Under the pieces are notes generated by a model, which was not told where the DNA came from, did not search any database, and saw only the letters and a program-made list of their open reading frames with translations. This document shows, piece after piece, positions 41,484 through 51,789 of a DNA stretch of 64,000 nt. Origin of the DNA: G958295645 sp965242735 (GTDB taxonomy: Bacteria; Gemmatimonadota; Gemmatimonadetes; Longimicrobiales; Gaopeijiaceae); the NCBI GenBank assembly GCA_965242735.1, contig OZ251497.1:3038001-3102000 (forward strand). Direction: 5' to 3'. Position numbers and translations under genes: made by a program. The stretch's first letter is position 1; each line of letters begins with the position of its first letter.

Positions 41484-44400
41484 CTACCGGTTGTACTCGA
41501 CTTGCAGCCGCAGGCCGGCTCCCGGGCGGGCAGCTTCCAGGCCGACGCCCAGTCCTCCACCGTCCGCCGCCGTCGTGAGGCGCACGCCGAAGCGGTAGGC
41601 CTTGCCGAGGCCCCTCGGATCGGGGCCGAGGGCAGCGTAGGGGGTCAGCAAAGACTCCGTGCCGAAGACCGCGGCTCCCACGCCCCAAGCCATCTCCGCG
41701 TCGAGCCGGGGCGGCGACGGCGCGTCGTCGTCGGGGCTCTCGCCTTGCCGGGGTCGCGCCAAGCCGGGCCGGCGCGTCACGCCCTCGCTCCACAGCTGCC
41801 CGATTCCGTCTTGCGGAACGCCCCAGCCCGGCTGGACGCGCAGGGAGAGGCCGCCGCCGTCGGCGCCCGGGGCAATGCGCAACGAACCGCCGGCGCCCCA
41901 TTCGGCCAGCCCCGCCCCGTGGACGAGGAGCGTCCGCGCGGCGGCCTCCACCTGCAAGCGCGAGTTCCACGCGGAAGCGGACACGCCCCCGCCGGCCTCG
42001 ACGCCGGTTCCGGTCCGGCCGTCGCCGCCGTCCTGGCGAACGCCGAGCGAGACGGAAGGCTTGAGCGCTCGGCCTGATCCGACGCGAAACGAGCGCTCGG
42101 CATGGAGCGCGAAGCGCAACCGGTGGACGCCGACATCCACGGCCCCAAGCAGGTCGCCGTTGTCGTCGAGGCGGAACTGCGCAACGTGTCCCTCGCCCTT
42201 CGCGTCCACGCGCCCGCCCCCCGTGCCCGCAAAGACGCGCACGGCGGCGCCCGCCGCCAGCATCCGGACGCGTCCGGCGGCCGTCTGCGTCCCGGCCTCG
42301 TCGTCGCGGATCACCACGTCGCCTTTGGCGTACCCGGCAGTCGTCCACGCACGCGAGCCTCCGGCCCCCGACCAGCCCAGGTATGGGTTGACGCCGACGA
42401 GGCGGCCCTCGTGGCGGCCCGAGACGGATCGCCCTTCCCCCTGATGCGTGTAGTCCAAGACGCTTTCCATGCGTGTGGCGCCGGCGCCGAGCGTGACGGA
42501 AGCGCCCAGGCCGACGTCCGCGCCGGCCCCAAGCGCGTGGACGTCGCCCGACCAGTCGACGCGGCTCCCCCGGCCGGCCTCGGAGGCCAGCCGCCGGTAT
42601 TCGCCGTGCCCCCAAGCGCCGGCGCCGACTCCCGCACGGCCGGCCTGGGCCACGCGGCCCGCCACGGCGTTCGAGACGACGTCGGCCCAGGTGCGCGCGA
42701 CCTCGGGCAGGATGGCCTGGTTGATCTCCTCCAGCCGCGCCCGGGTCTGTTGGATCGCCACGACTTCGGCCGTGAACGTCAGAGCCGCCGAGTCCCCGTC
42801 CTGGTCCGTGGCCACCCAGCGATAGGTGGTGGCGGGCCGGCCGGCGCCGGGCGTGCCAGAAATGGTGCGTCTCTCGGCGTCGAAGGCCAGCCCCGGCGGC
42901 AAGGCGGGACTCAGCGCGTACGTCACCGGCCGGTTCCCGCCCTGGGCCGGAGGCAGCGACAACGGACGAATCGCGCGGCCTTCCAGCCAGCGCTGGGGCG
43001 GGACCGCGGCGTCGCCGAACGAGGGAACCAAGTCCGGATCGTCGTTTTCGATGGTGCCGGCGACCACCTCGGCGACGGCGGCTGCGATCGTCGGATCGGG
43101 CGTGGACAGGCGAAGGACGACCGTCTCGTCGGGCTCGTGATGCGTGTCCCCGAGCACCTGCACGTCGAGGACCTTGAGGGTCTCGCCCGGCTCGAAGTCG
43201 AGCGTCCCGGCGGGAACTTCCTCGTAGTCCGCCCCCGGCGTGGCGGTTCCCGCGCCCTCGTCGGCGTAGCCGAGCGTCACGCTGCGGCCGCTGGGACGGT
43301 CCAGCCTGAACCGGAAGGTCAAGGGCCGGACGCCGTCGTCGCCCTCCTTGACCGAGGGCGATTCGACCGAGAGCGTCGGCGGATCGTCGTCGTCCAGGAT
43401 CGTGCCGGCGCCGGACGCGCTCTCCGCCGGGAGTTCGGCATTGGCCGGGTTGGCCAGCGCCAGCAGGACCGTCTCGTCCGGCTCGTCCAGGGCGTCGCCC
43501 CGAACCGTCACTTCGACGACATGGACCGTGTCCCCCGGCGCGAACAGCAGTCTGGCGGGCGTCACCGCCTCGTAGTCCGCGCCTGCTTCGGCCGTGCCCG
43601 TGCCGGCGTCGGCGTAGTCCACCGCCACCGTCTTGCCCGTGGGCGCGCTGAGCGACACCGCGAAGACCAGCGCGACCGCCTCGCCGGGGCCGCCTTCCTC
43701 GACGGCGGGCGAGTCGACGGACAGGGCCGGCGCGCGGTCGTCGTCCAGGATCGTGCCGGCGCCGGTCGCGCCGTCGGCCGGGAGTTCGGCGTGGGCCGGG
43801 TCGGCCAGCGCCAGCAGGACCGTCTCGTCCGGCTCGTCCAGGGCGTCGCCCCGAACCGTCACTTCGACGACATGGACCGTGTCCCCCGGCGCGAACAGCA
43901 GTCGGGCGGGGGTCACCGCTTCGTAGTCCGCGCCTGCTTCGGCCGTGCCCGTTCCCGTGTCGGCGAGATCCACCTCGACCGGCTTGGCGCTGGGCCGGTC
44001 CAGCCTTACCGCGAACCGCATCGCGACGCGCTCGCCGGGGCCGCCCTCCACGACCGAAGGCGAATCGAGCGTCACCGTCGGCGGCCCATCGTCGTCCACA
44101 ATCGTGCCCGTGCCGGTCCCTTGCGTGATGTTCGCGTTGGCCGCGCTGTCCAGCTGGAGCACGACGGTCTCGTCGGGTTCGTCGAGGTCGTCGCCCGCCA
44201 CCGTCACTCTCACGGTCTTGAGCGTGTCGCCGGGAGCGAAGGACAGCCTCCCGGGCTCCAACGCCTGGTAGTCGTGCTCCGGCGTGGCGGTGCCGGCGCC
44301 GTTGTCGGCGTATGCGACGACAACTTCTTCGTAGCTGGGCGGGGTCAGCGCAACGGCGAACACGAGGGCGGCCGGGCCGTCCCCGGCGTCCCCCTCCTGC

Positions 44401-47400
44401 ACCTGGGGCGAGTCGACGGAGAGGACGGACGGGTCGTCGTCCTCGATCGTGCCCGTCGCCTCGGCGCTGAGCAGGGGCGCCCCCCGGGCATTGCTCAACG
44501 CGATCACGACGGTCTCGTCGGGCTCGTTGGCGTGGTCGCCGACGACGCGCGCTTGGATCGTGCGAATCGTGTCGCCGGGCGCGAAGACCAGCGTGCCCGG
44601 CTCCACGACCAGGTAGTCCACGCCCGATGCCGCCGTGCCCGTGCCCGCGTCGGCATAGTCCAGCCGCACTTCGTTCTCGCTCGGGGGAAGGAGCGAGACG
44701 CGCCACGACAGCGTCGCGAACCCGTCGTCGCCCTCCCGGACCGCCGGCGAGTTGGCCACGAGCGCGGGCGGCGGGGGCGCGTCGTCGTCTGCGATCGTGC
44801 CAGCGGCCCTCGGCGCCGCAAGCCGCGCGTTGACCGCGCCGCTCAGCGCCAGCACGACGGTCTCGTCTTCTTCTTCCTGGTCGTCGCCGAGCACGGTCAC
44901 GGCGATCGTCCGGAGCGTCTCGCCCGCCTCGAACGTCAGCGTGCCGCCGCCGAAGGGCTCGTAGTCTGCTCCGGGGGTGGCCGTGCCGTCTCCCGCATCG
45001 GCGTAGTCGACGGTCACGCGCTCGGTCGCGGCCGGCGACAGCCGCAGCGTGAACCGCAGGACGGTCGTGGTTCCCGATCCGCCCTCCGTCACGCTGGGCG
45101 AGAAGACCGACAGCGACGACGCCGCGTCGTCGTCCGCGATGGTCAGCGTCACGTCGTCGGGGTCGGTCGCGCCCTGGCTGTTGGACGCCGTCGCCGACAC
45201 CGTGACCTGCTTGTTCGGCTCGTCCAGCCCGTTGTCCACCGCGCTCACCGTCACGGCGCCCGTGCTCGTCGTGTCGCCCGCCGCGATCGTCAGCGTCTTG
45301 TTCGCGCTCACGCTGAAGTCGCTCGAGTCCGCGCCCGTCCCTGGAGCCGCCGACACCGTGATCGTCGTCGCCTGAACCGACGCCGGGCTCATCGTCGCCG
45401 TCACCGCGGCCGAGCTGGTCGTCCCGCTCTCGCCAATCGTCGAGCGCGACAGCACGAGCCTCGCCTTGGGCGTCCCTTCGTCGTCCTCGATCGTCAACGT
45501 CTTGTCCGCCGGGTTCGCGTAGCCCCCGATGCTGTTCGAAGCCGCGCCCGACACCGTGACCTGCCGGTTGGGTTCGTCCAGCCCGTTGTCCACCGCGTCG
45601 ACCCGCACCATGCCCGTGCTCGTCGTCTGGCCCGCCGCGATCGTCAGCGTCTTGTTCGCGCTCAACCTGAAGTCGCTCGAATCCGCGCCCGTCCCCGGCG
45701 CCGCCGACACCGCAATCGTCGTCGCCTCGGCCGACGCCGCGCTCTGCGTCGCTCGCACTTCCGTCCACGTGAACCCGGTGCCGCCCTCCCGGATCGAATC
45801 GAGCGCGAGCGCCAGCGTCACCGTCGGCGCCGCCTCGTCGTCCGTGATCGTCCCCGTGCCCGTCGCCGTCGCAATCGTCGCGTTCGACGGCGAGCGCAGC
45901 TTCGCCACCACCGTCTCGTTGGGTTCGTCCAGCCCGTCGCCCCGGACCGTCACGTCGAAGCTCTTCAGCGTGTCGCCCGCCGCAAACGTCGCCGTCCCGT
46001 CGGCGAACGCGTCGTAGTCCTGGTTGACCGCCGCCGTGCCGGATCGCGCGTCGCCGTAGACGACGGCCACCTGCTGGCCGCTCGCCGCGCTCAGCTTCAC
46101 CTGGAACGTCAGCGTCGCGGTCGTCCCCGCCGCGCCCTCCGCCACGCTGGGCGACGAGAGCGACAGCGACGGCGTCGCGTCGTCGTCCTGGATCGTCAGC
46201 GTCACGTCGTCCGGGTTGGTCGCGCCCTGGCTGTTCGACGCCGTCGCCGACACCGTCACCTGCTTGTTCGGCCCGTCGAGCGCGTCGTCCACCGCGCTGA
46301 CCGTCACGGCGCCCGTGCTCGTCGTGTCGCCCGCCGCGATCGTCAGCGTCTTGTTCGCGCTCAAGCTGAAGTCGCTCGAGTCCGCGTCCGTGCCCGGCGC
46401 CGCCGACACCGTGATCGTCGTCGCCTGAACCGACGCCGGACTCATCGTCGCCGTCACCGACGCCGAGCTGGTCGTTCCGCTCTCGCCGATCGCCGGGCGC
46501 GACAGCACGAGCGTCACCTTGGGCGTCGCCTCGTCGTCCTCGATGGTCAGCGTCGCGTCCGCCGGGTTCGCGTAGCCGCCGACGCTGTTCGTGACGGCGC
46601 CCGACACCGCGACTTGCTTGTTCGGCTCGTCCAGTCCGTTGTCCACCGCGTCGATCCGCACCGTGCCCGTGCTCGTCGTCTGGCCCGCCGCAATCGTCAG
46701 CGTCTTGTTCGCGCTCAACGTGAAGTCGCTCGAGTCGGCGTCCGTGCCCGGCGCCGCCGACACCGCGACCGTCGTCGCCTCGGCCGACACCCCGCTCTGC
46801 GTCGCCCGGACCTGCGTCCACGTGATCCCGCCGCCGCCCTCCCGGATCGACGCGCGCCCCAGCGTCAGCGCCACCGTCGGCGTCGTCTCGTCGTCCGTGA
46901 TCGTCCCCGTGCCCGTCGCCGTTCCAATCGTCGCGTGCGCCGGCTGGCTCAATTGAACGACGACCGTCTCGTCCGGTTCGTGCAATCCGTCACCCTTGAT
47001 CGTCACGTCGAGGCTCTTCAGCGTGTCGCCCGGCGCGAACCTCAGCGTCGCCTCGCCGAAGGGCACGTAGTCCTGCGCGTGCGCCGCCGTTCCGGTCCGC
47101 GCGTCGCCGTACTTCACGCTCACCTGGTGGCCGCTCGCCGGGCTCAGCTTCACCTGGAACGTCAGCGCCGCCGTCGAGTCCTGCGCGCCCTCCGCCACGC
47201 TGGGCGACGAGATGGACAGCGACGCCGCCGCGTCGTCGTCCTCGATGGTCAGCGTCACGTCGTCCGGGTTGGTCGCGCCTTGGCTGTTCGACGCCGTCGC
47301 CGACACCGTCACCTGCTTGTTCGGCGCATCCAGCGCATCGTCCACCGCGCTGACCGTCACGGCGCCCGTGCTCGTCGTGTCGCCCGCCGCGATCGTCAGC

Positions 47401-50400
47401 GTCTTGTTCGCGCTCAAGCTGAAGTCGCTCGAGTCCGCGCCCGTCCCCGGCGCCGCCGACACCGTGATCGTCGTCGCCTGAACCGACGCCGGACTCATCG
47501 TTGCCGTCACCGACGCCGAGCTGGTCGTCCCGCTCTCGCCGATCGTCGACCGCGACAGCACGAGCGTCACCTTGGGCGTCGCCTCGTCGTCCTGGATCGT
47601 CAACGTGACGTCCGCCGGGTCCGCAACGCCCCCGATGCTGTTCGACGCCGCGCCCGACACCGTGACCTGACGGTTCGGATCGTCCACCGCGTTGTCCACG
47701 GCGTCGATCCGCACGGTGCCCGTGCTGGTCGTCTGGCCCGCCGCGATCGTCAACGTCTTGTTCGCGCTCAAGCTGAAGTCGCTCGAGTCCGCGCCCGTCC
47801 CCGGCGCCGCGGACACCGTGATCGTGGTCGCCGCGGCCGACACCCCGCTCTGCGTTGCCCGCACGTCCGTCCACTTGAACCCCGCCGTGCCGCCCTCCCG
47901 GATCGACGCGCGCCCGAGCGCCAGCGTCACCGTCGGCGTCGCCTCGTCGTCGGTGATCGTCCCCGTGCCCGTCGCCGTCGCAATCGTCGCGTTCGTCGGC
48001 GAGCGCAGCGTCGCCACCACCGTCTCGTCGGACTCGTGCAGCGAGTCGCCCTTGACCGTCACCGTGAAGCTCTTCAGCGTGTCGCCCGCCGCAAACCTCA
48101 AGATGCCGTTGGGGAACGCGGCGTAGTCCTCGTTGACCGTGGCCGTGCCGGATCGCGCGTCGCCGTAGACGACGCCCACCTGCTGGCCGCTGGCCGCGCT
48201 CAGCCTCACCTGGAACGTCAGCGTCGCCGTCGAGTCCGGCGCGCCCTCCGCCACGCTGGGCGACGAGATCGACAGCGACGGCGTCGCGTCGTCGTCCTGG
48301 ATCGTCAGCGTCACGTCGTCCGGGTCGGTCGCGCCCTGGCTGTTGGACGCCGTCGCCGACACCGTCACCTGCTTGTCCGGCTCGTCCAGCCCGTTGTCCA
48401 CCGCGCTGACCGTCACGGCGCCGGTGCTCGTCGTGTCGCCCGCCGCGATCGTCAGCGTCTTGTTCGCGCTCAAGCTGAAGTCGCTCGAGTCCGCATCCGT
48501 GCCCGGCGCCGCCGACACCGTGATCGTCGTCGCCTGAACCGACGCTGGACTCATCGTCGCCGTCACCGACGCCGAACTGGTCGTTCCGCTCTCGCCGATC
48601 GTCGACCGCGACAGCACGAGCGTCGGCTTCGGCGTCGCTTCGTCGTCCTCGATCGTCAGCGTCAGGTCGTCCGGGTTGGCGTTGCCGCCGACGCTGTTCG
48701 TTACGGCGCCCGACACCGCGACTTGCTTGTTCGGCTCGTCCAGCCCGTTGTCCACCGCGTCGATCCGCACCGTGCCCGTGCTCGTCGTCTGGCCCGCCGC
48801 GATCGTCAGCGTCTTGTTCGCGCTCAACGTGAAGTCGCTCGAGTCCGCCCCCGTCCCCGGCGCCGCCGACACCACAATCGTCGTCGCCGCGGCCGACGCC
48901 GCGCTCTGCGTCGCCCGCACCTGCGTCCAGGTGATCCCGCCGCCGCCCTCCCGGATCGACGCGCGCCCCAGCGTCAGCGTCACCGTCGGCGTCGCCTCGT
49001 CGTCCGTGATCGTCCCCGTGCCCGTCGCCGTCCCAATCGTCGCGTGCACCGGCTGGCTCAACTGAACGACGACCGTCTCGTCCGGTTCGTGCAATCCGTC
49101 GCCCTTGACCGTCACGTCGAAGCTCTTCAGCGTGTCGCCCGGCGCGAACCTCAGGATCGCCTCGCCGAACGGCACGTAGTCCTGCGCGTACGCGGCCGTT
49201 CCGGTTCGCGCGTCGCCGTACTTCACGCTCACCCGCTGGCCGCTCGCCGGGCTCAGCTTCACCACGAACGTCAGCGCGGCCGTCGAGTCTTGCGCGCCCT
49301 CCGCCACGCTGGGCGACGAGATCGACAGCGACGACGACGCGTCGTCGTCCTCGATGGTCAGCGTCACGTCGTCCGGGTTGGTCGCGCCCAGGCTGTTCGA
49401 CGCCGTCGCCGACACCGTGACCTGCTTGTTCGGCGCGTCCAGCGCGTTGTCGACGGCGGTCACCGTCACCGCGCCCGTGCTCGTCGAGTCGCCCGCCGCG
49501 ATCGTCAGCGTCTTGTTCGCGCTCAACGTGAAGTCGCTCGAGTCCGCGCCCCCGCCCGGCGCCGCCGACACCGTGATCGTCGTCGCCCGCTCCGACACCG
49601 GAGTCATCGTCGCCGTCACCGACGCCGAGTTGTTCGTGCCGCTCTCGCCGATCGTCGAGCGCGACAGCACGAGCTTCGGTTTCGGCGGCGCCTCGTCGTC
49701 CTCGATCGTCAACGTCACGTCCGCCGGGTTCGCGAAGCCCCCGATGCTGTTCGACGCCGTGCCCGACACCGTGACCTGCCGGTCCGGATCCTGCACGGCG
49801 TTGTCCACCGCGTCGATCCGCACCTCGCCCGTGCTGGCCGTCTGGCCCGCCGCGATCGTCAGCGTCTTGTTCGCGCTCAACGTGAAGTCGCTCGAGTCCG
49901 CGTCCGTGCCCGCCGCCGCCGACACCGTGACCGTCGTCGCCGCCGCCGACGCCGCGCTCAGGCGCGCCCGCACCAGCACCCACGTGATCCCGCCGCCGCC
50001 CTCCCGGATCGACGTGCGTCCGAGCGTCAGCGTCACCGTCGGGGCGTCGTCGTCGTCCGTGATCGTCCCCGTGCCCGTGCCCGTCGCAATCGTCGCGTTG
50101 GTTGGCGAGCGCAACGTCACCACCACCGTCTCGTTGGACTCGTGCAGCGCGTCGCCCGTGACCGTCACCTCGAAGCTCTGCGACGTCTCGCCCGCCGCGA
50201 ACGTCACGAGTTGTGTGGAGAACGCGGCGTAGTCCTGGTTGACCGTGGCCGTGCCCGTCCGCGCGTCGCTGTAGACGACGGACACTGTTTGCGTGCTGGC
50301 CGCGCTCAGGGTCACCTGGAACGTCAGCGTCGCCGTCGAGTCCGGCGCGCCCTCCGTCACGCTCGGAGAAGAAATCGAAAGCGTGGGCAACGGGTCCTGC

Positions 50401-50522
50401 GCAGCAGCGGGCCGGCCCTGGCAGAGCAACAGGACGAGAGCCAACAGGACGAGAGCCGCGACAAGGCCGGCGCTCCTGGAAGGCCGCGCGCGCGGCGACA
50501 GGCGGCTGACGAGACAGGCCAT
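41484..50522 (-). CDS. Giant Calx-beta autotransporter adhesin
   Basis: Encodes 3012 residues from ATG at 50522 (TTG one codon upstream). Residues 1-43: signal peptide ending PAAAQD. About 45-1800: five tandem triads of Calx-beta-like domains, each with an SLSISSPSVAEGA, a TVTLTLGRASIREGG and an LVLSRSTIGESGTTS domain and Ca2+-type DDD/DDE loops. About 1800-2490: six more divergent Calx-beta domains (VDSPxVxEG). About 2490-2585: a putative Ig/cadherin-like domain (LPPGLAFDAERRTISGTP). The rest, from about 2590, is an autotransporter beta-barrel with Gly-rich strands, ending VEYNR. A secreted or surface-displayed Ca2+-stabilised stalk for adhesion is inferred. Confidence 0.9.
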   Translation of the reverse strand: MACLVSRLSPRARPSRSAGLVAALVLLALVLLLCQGRPAAAQDPLPTLSISSPSVTEGAPDSTATLTFQVTLSAASTQTVSVVYSDARTGTATVNQDYAAFSTQLVTFAAGETSQSFEVTVTGDALHESNETVVVTLRSPTNATIATGTGTGTITDDDDAPTVTLTLGRTSIREGGGGITWVLVRARLSAASAAATTVTVSAAAGTDADSSDFTLSANKTLTIAAGQTASTGEVRIDAVDNAVQDPDRQVTVSGTASNSIGGFANPADVTLTIEDDEAPPKPKLVLSRSTIGESGTNNSASVTATMTPVSERATTITVSAAPGGGADSSDFTLSANKTLTIAAGDSTSTGAVTVTAVDNALDAPNKQVTVSATASNSLGATNPDDVTLTIEDDDASSSLSISSPSVAEGAQDSTAALTFVVKLSPASGQRVSVKYGDARTGTAAYAQDYVPFGEAILRFAPGDTLKSFDVTVKGDGLHEPDETVVVQLSQPVHATIGTATGTGTITDDEATPTVTLTLGRASIREGGGGITWTQVRATQSAASAAATTIVVSAAPGTGADSSDFTLSANKTLTIAAGQTTSTGTVRIDAVDNGLDEPNKQVAVSGAVTNSVGGNANPDDLTLTIEDDEATPKPTLVLSRSTIGESGTTSSASVTATMSPASVQATTITVSAAPGTDADSSDFSLSANKTLTIAAGDTTSTGAVTVSAVDNGLDEPDKQVTVSATASNSQGATDPDDVTLTIQDDDATPSLSISSPSVAEGAPDSTATLTFQVRLSAASGQQVGVVYGDARSGTATVNEDYAAFPNGILRFAAGDTLKSFTVTVKGDSLHESDETVVATLRSPTNATIATATGTGTITDDEATPTVTLALGRASIREGGTAGFKWTDVRATQSGVSAAATTITVSAAPGTGADSSDFSLSANKTLTIAAGQTTSTGTVRIDAVDNAVDDPNRQVTVSGAASNSIGGVADPADVTLTIQDDEATPKVTLVLSRSTIGESGTTSSASVTATMSPASVQATTITVSAAPGTGADSSDFSLSANKTLTIAAGDTTSTGAVTVSAVDDALDAPNKQVTVSATASNSQGATNPDDVTLTIEDDDAAASLSISSPSVAEGAQDSTAALTFQVKLSPASGHQVSVKYGDARTGTAAHAQDYVPFGEATLRFAPGDTLKSLDVTIKGDGLHEPDETVVVQLSQPAHATIGTATGTGTITDDETTPTVALTLGRASIREGGGGITWTQVRATQSGVSAEATTVAVSAAPGTDADSSDFTLSANKTLTIAAGQTTSTGTVRIDAVDNGLDEPNKQVAVSGAVTNSVGGYANPADATLTIEDDEATPKVTLVLSRPAIGESGTTSSASVTATMSPASVQATTITVSAAPGTDADSSDFSLSANKTLTIAAGDTTSTGAVTVSAVDDALDGPNKQVTVSATASNSQGATNPDDVTLTIQDDDATPSLSLSSPSVAEGAAGTTATLTFQVKLSAASGQQVAVVYGDARSGTAAVNQDYDAFADGTATFAAGDTLKSFDVTVRGDGLDEPNETVVAKLRSPSNATIATATGTGTITDDEAAPTVTLALALDSIREGGTGFTWTEVRATQSAASAEATTIAVSAAPGTGADSSDFRLSANKTLTIAAGQTTSTGMVRVDAVDNGLDEPNRQVTVSGAASNSIGGYANPADKTLTIEDDEGTPKARLVLSRSTIGESGTTSSAAVTATMSPASVQATTITVSAAPGTGADSSDFSVSANKTLTIAAGDTTSTGAVTVSAVDNGLDEPNKQVTVSATASNSQGATDPDDVTLTIADDDAASSLSVFSPSVTEGGSGTTTVLRFTLRLSPAATERVTVDYADAGDGTATPGADYEPFGGGTLTFEAGETLRTIAVTVLGDDQEEEDETVVLALSGAVNARLAAPRAAGTIADDDAPPPPALVANSPAVREGDDGFATLSWRVSLLPPSENEVRLDYADAGTGTAASGVDYLVVEPGTLVFAPGDTIRTIQARVVGDHANEPDETVVIALSNARGAPLLSAEATGTIEDDDPSVLSVDSPQVQEGDAGDGPAALVFAVALTPPSYEEVVVAYADNGAGTATPEHDYQALEPGRLSFAPGDTLKTVRVTVAGDDLDEPDETVVLQLDSAANANITQGTGTGTIVDDDGPPTVTLDSPSVVEGGPGERVAMRFAVRLDRPSAKPVEVDLADTGTGTAEAGADYEAVTPARLLFAPGDTVHVVEVTVRGDALDEPDETVLLALADPAHAELPADGATGAGTILDDDRAPALSVDSPAVEEGGPGEAVALVFAVSLSAPTGKTVAVDYADAGTGTAEAGADYEAVTPARLLFAPGDTVHVVEVTVRGDALDEPDETVLLALANPANAELPAESASGAGTILDDDDPPTLSVESPSVKEGDDGVRPLTFRFRLDRPSGRSVTLGYADEGAGTATPGADYEEVPAGTLDFEPGETLKVLDVQVLGDTHHEPDETVVLRLSTPDPTIAAAVAEVVAGTIENDDPDLVPSFGDAAVPPQRWLEGRAIRPLSLPPAQGGNRPVTYALSPALPPGLAFDAERRTISGTPGAGRPATTYRWVATDQDGDSAALTFTAEVVAIQQTRARLEEINQAILPEVARTWADVVSNAVAGRVAQAGRAGVGAGAWGHGEYRRLASEAGRGSRVDWSGDVHALGAGADVGLGASVTLGAGATRMESVLDYTHQGEGRSVSGRHEGRLVGVNPYLGWSGAGGSRAWTTAGYAKGDVVIRDDEAGTQTAAGRVRMLAAGAAVRVFAGTGGGRVDAKGEGHVAQFRLDDNGDLLGAVDVGVHRLRFALHAERSFRVGSGRALKPSVSLGVRQDGGDGRTGTGVEAGGGVSASAWNSRLQVEAAARTLLVHGAGLAEWGAGGSLRIAPGADGGGLSLRVQPGWGVPQDGIGQLWSEGVTRRPGLARPRQGESPDDDAPSPPRLDAEMAWGVGAAVFGTESLLTPYAALGPDPRGLGKAYRFGVRLTTAADGGGLGVGLEAARPGAGLRLQVEYNR
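45130..50390 (-). repeat. Five tandem repeats of about 1.05 kb inside the adhesin
   Basis: Each unit encodes one three-domain triad. Identical marker segments recur at a spacing of about 2.1 kb for every second unit (for instance near 46168 and 48262, and near 47221 and 49327), giving a unit of about 1.05 kb. Units 2-4 are the most similar at nucleotide level. In-frame recombination between units would change stalk length. Confidence 0.8.
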
Positions 50523-50543
50523 CAAGCCCTAGGGCGGATTACA

Positions 50544-50581
50544 ATTTTGTCATGTATGCGTGTTCTGTCAAGGGGGGGGGG
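50544..50581 (-). promoter_or_regulatory. Adhesin promoter with C10 tract touching the -35 box
   Basis: Minus strand: ten C (50581-50572), then TTGACA (50571-50566, a perfect -35), 16 bases, and CAAAAT (50549-50544, four of six to the -10 consensus). The predicted transcript start would be about 15 bases before the ATG. Only a weak AGGG ribosome-binding site is seen. The homopolymer tract suggests slippage-dependent expression. Confidence 0.55.
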
Positions 50582-51193
50582 AGCGCAAGGCGGGCGAGTC
50601 TCGTGGCCGATTCCGTCGGGGGCGCCGCCAGTTTCGCGTCTTCCATTTGGCCTCTCCTTGTCTCTTCGTCCTGACGCTGCGTGCTCGCCTTCCCGCGACG
50701 CCGCCACGAGGGCAGGCGCGCCGGCGGCGGCGGAACCGAGGCGCGCCGGCCCCGCGCAAGGCGAAAGCGGTACGAGTGCAAAGAGCCCAGGCGTCTCGTC
50801 AAGAGCATCGGGCGCGAACCCGGCGGCAGTCGGTCCGCACCGCAGGTCCGGCTCGGCTCGCTCGGCAATCGGACATGCACGCGATCGGCAGATGCGCCGA
50901 CGGCCACGGCGAACAAAGGCAGGCCACCCCGAGGCGGGGGCTCGGCCGAGAGGGCGCGATCATGCGCGAGCGTCTCGGCTCGCGTGGCGCAGGCCGCCAG
51001 CTGCGAGCGGGGCATTCGGCCAAGAGCGCGGGATTCCGCTCACGCGGCCAAAGTCGCAGGCCGGAGGCGCGGCCGAGGCGCGCGAATCGTCCCTGGGGGC
51101 GGCCGGGGCGTGCAGGAGCTCGGCCACGACGGCGCGCCGCCCGCCAGCGAATACGTCACGGAGCGGCCGGGGCTCGCAGGAGCTCGGCCCCGC
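50582..51193. other. 612-base intergenic region
   Basis: No supported gene. It contains a 25-bp near-perfect direct repeat (51101-51125 and 51165-51189, GGCCGGGGC...GGAGCTCGGCC with two mismatches) close to the 3' end of the DUF697-like gene. Nothing else recognised. Confidence 0.5.
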
Positions 51194-51580
51194 CTACAGG
51201 ACCTTCCCTTCGGTCCTCAGCTTCTTGACGACCGTCCAGCCAAGCGCCTCCGTGACGCTGGCCGCCATGCCCGCGCGCACCACGCTTCCGTATCCGGGAA
51301 GCCAGCGCAACAGCAAGGCGGCCCCTCCCTTGCCCATGATCCTTCCCAGTCCCGCGTACAGCGCCGACTTGACGCCCGAATCCGAAAAGGGCACTCCGAA
51401 TTCGTCGGCCAGCGCCACGATCATGCCCACTTGAATCGGCGCGATCGCCACGAAGTCCGACCCGGGCGCCACCGCCAGCGCCGCGGCGCCTCCGGCCGCT
51501 GTCGCCGCACCGTGAATGATCACGGCGCAACGCTGTTCTTGGTCCGGCACGTACTTGCGAAATTCCTCCTTGACGTTCAT
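51194..51580 (-). CDS. Small DUF697-like membrane-associated protein
   Basis: Encodes 128 residues from ATG at 51580 with GGAGGAG upstream. An N-terminal amphipathic stretch (VKEEFRKYVPDQEQRCAVII) is followed by Ala/Gly-rich hydrophobic helices (HGAATAAGGAAALAVAPGSD; WLPGYGSVVRAGMAASVTEALGW). The PGYGSVVRAGMAASVTEA segment resembles the conserved PGxGxxxNAxVA.xxT pattern of DUF697 (YcjF-type) proteins, which associate with membranes and GTPases. No GTPase lies beside it here. Function unknown. Confidence 0.68.
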   Translation of the reverse strand: MNVKEEFRKYVPDQEQRCAVIIHGAATAAGGAAALAVAPGSDFVAIAPIQVGMIVALADEFGVPFSDSGVKSALYAGLGRIMGKGGAALLLRWLPGYGSVVRAGMAASVTEALGWTVVKKLRTEGKVL

Positions 51581-51789
51581 TTCGTTCTCCTCCTCTGGGC
51601 CGACAGGCGGCCACGGCCGTTTCTCCGGGCCTCGTCCGTTGAACGCTGCCCTCGTCCGTGGAACACTACGCGGAAATCCCTTCCAATGTTGCGAATTCCG
51701 GCCCGGCCGGTCAATCTTCCTGCCAAGTCGGGCAGCGACGGGCGGACCGCCGCGAGCGTCGCACTCTCTGACGACAAAGGAGAAATCGC

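Noticed and set aside
45130..50390. Regularly spaced repeats resembling a CRISPR array
   Set aside because: Repeats are long (about 1 kb units of coding Calx-beta domains), in frame and not separated by unique spacers of 25-40 bases.
42102..51434. Very long open frame (over 3000 codons) on the plus strand across the adhesin, and others on the minus strand in that region
   Set aside because: These are mirror frames of the repetitive, GC-rich Calx-beta gene: Arg/His-rich, without domains, ribosome-binding site or signal. The minus-strand frame with Calx-beta motifs and an autotransporter barrel is the real gene.
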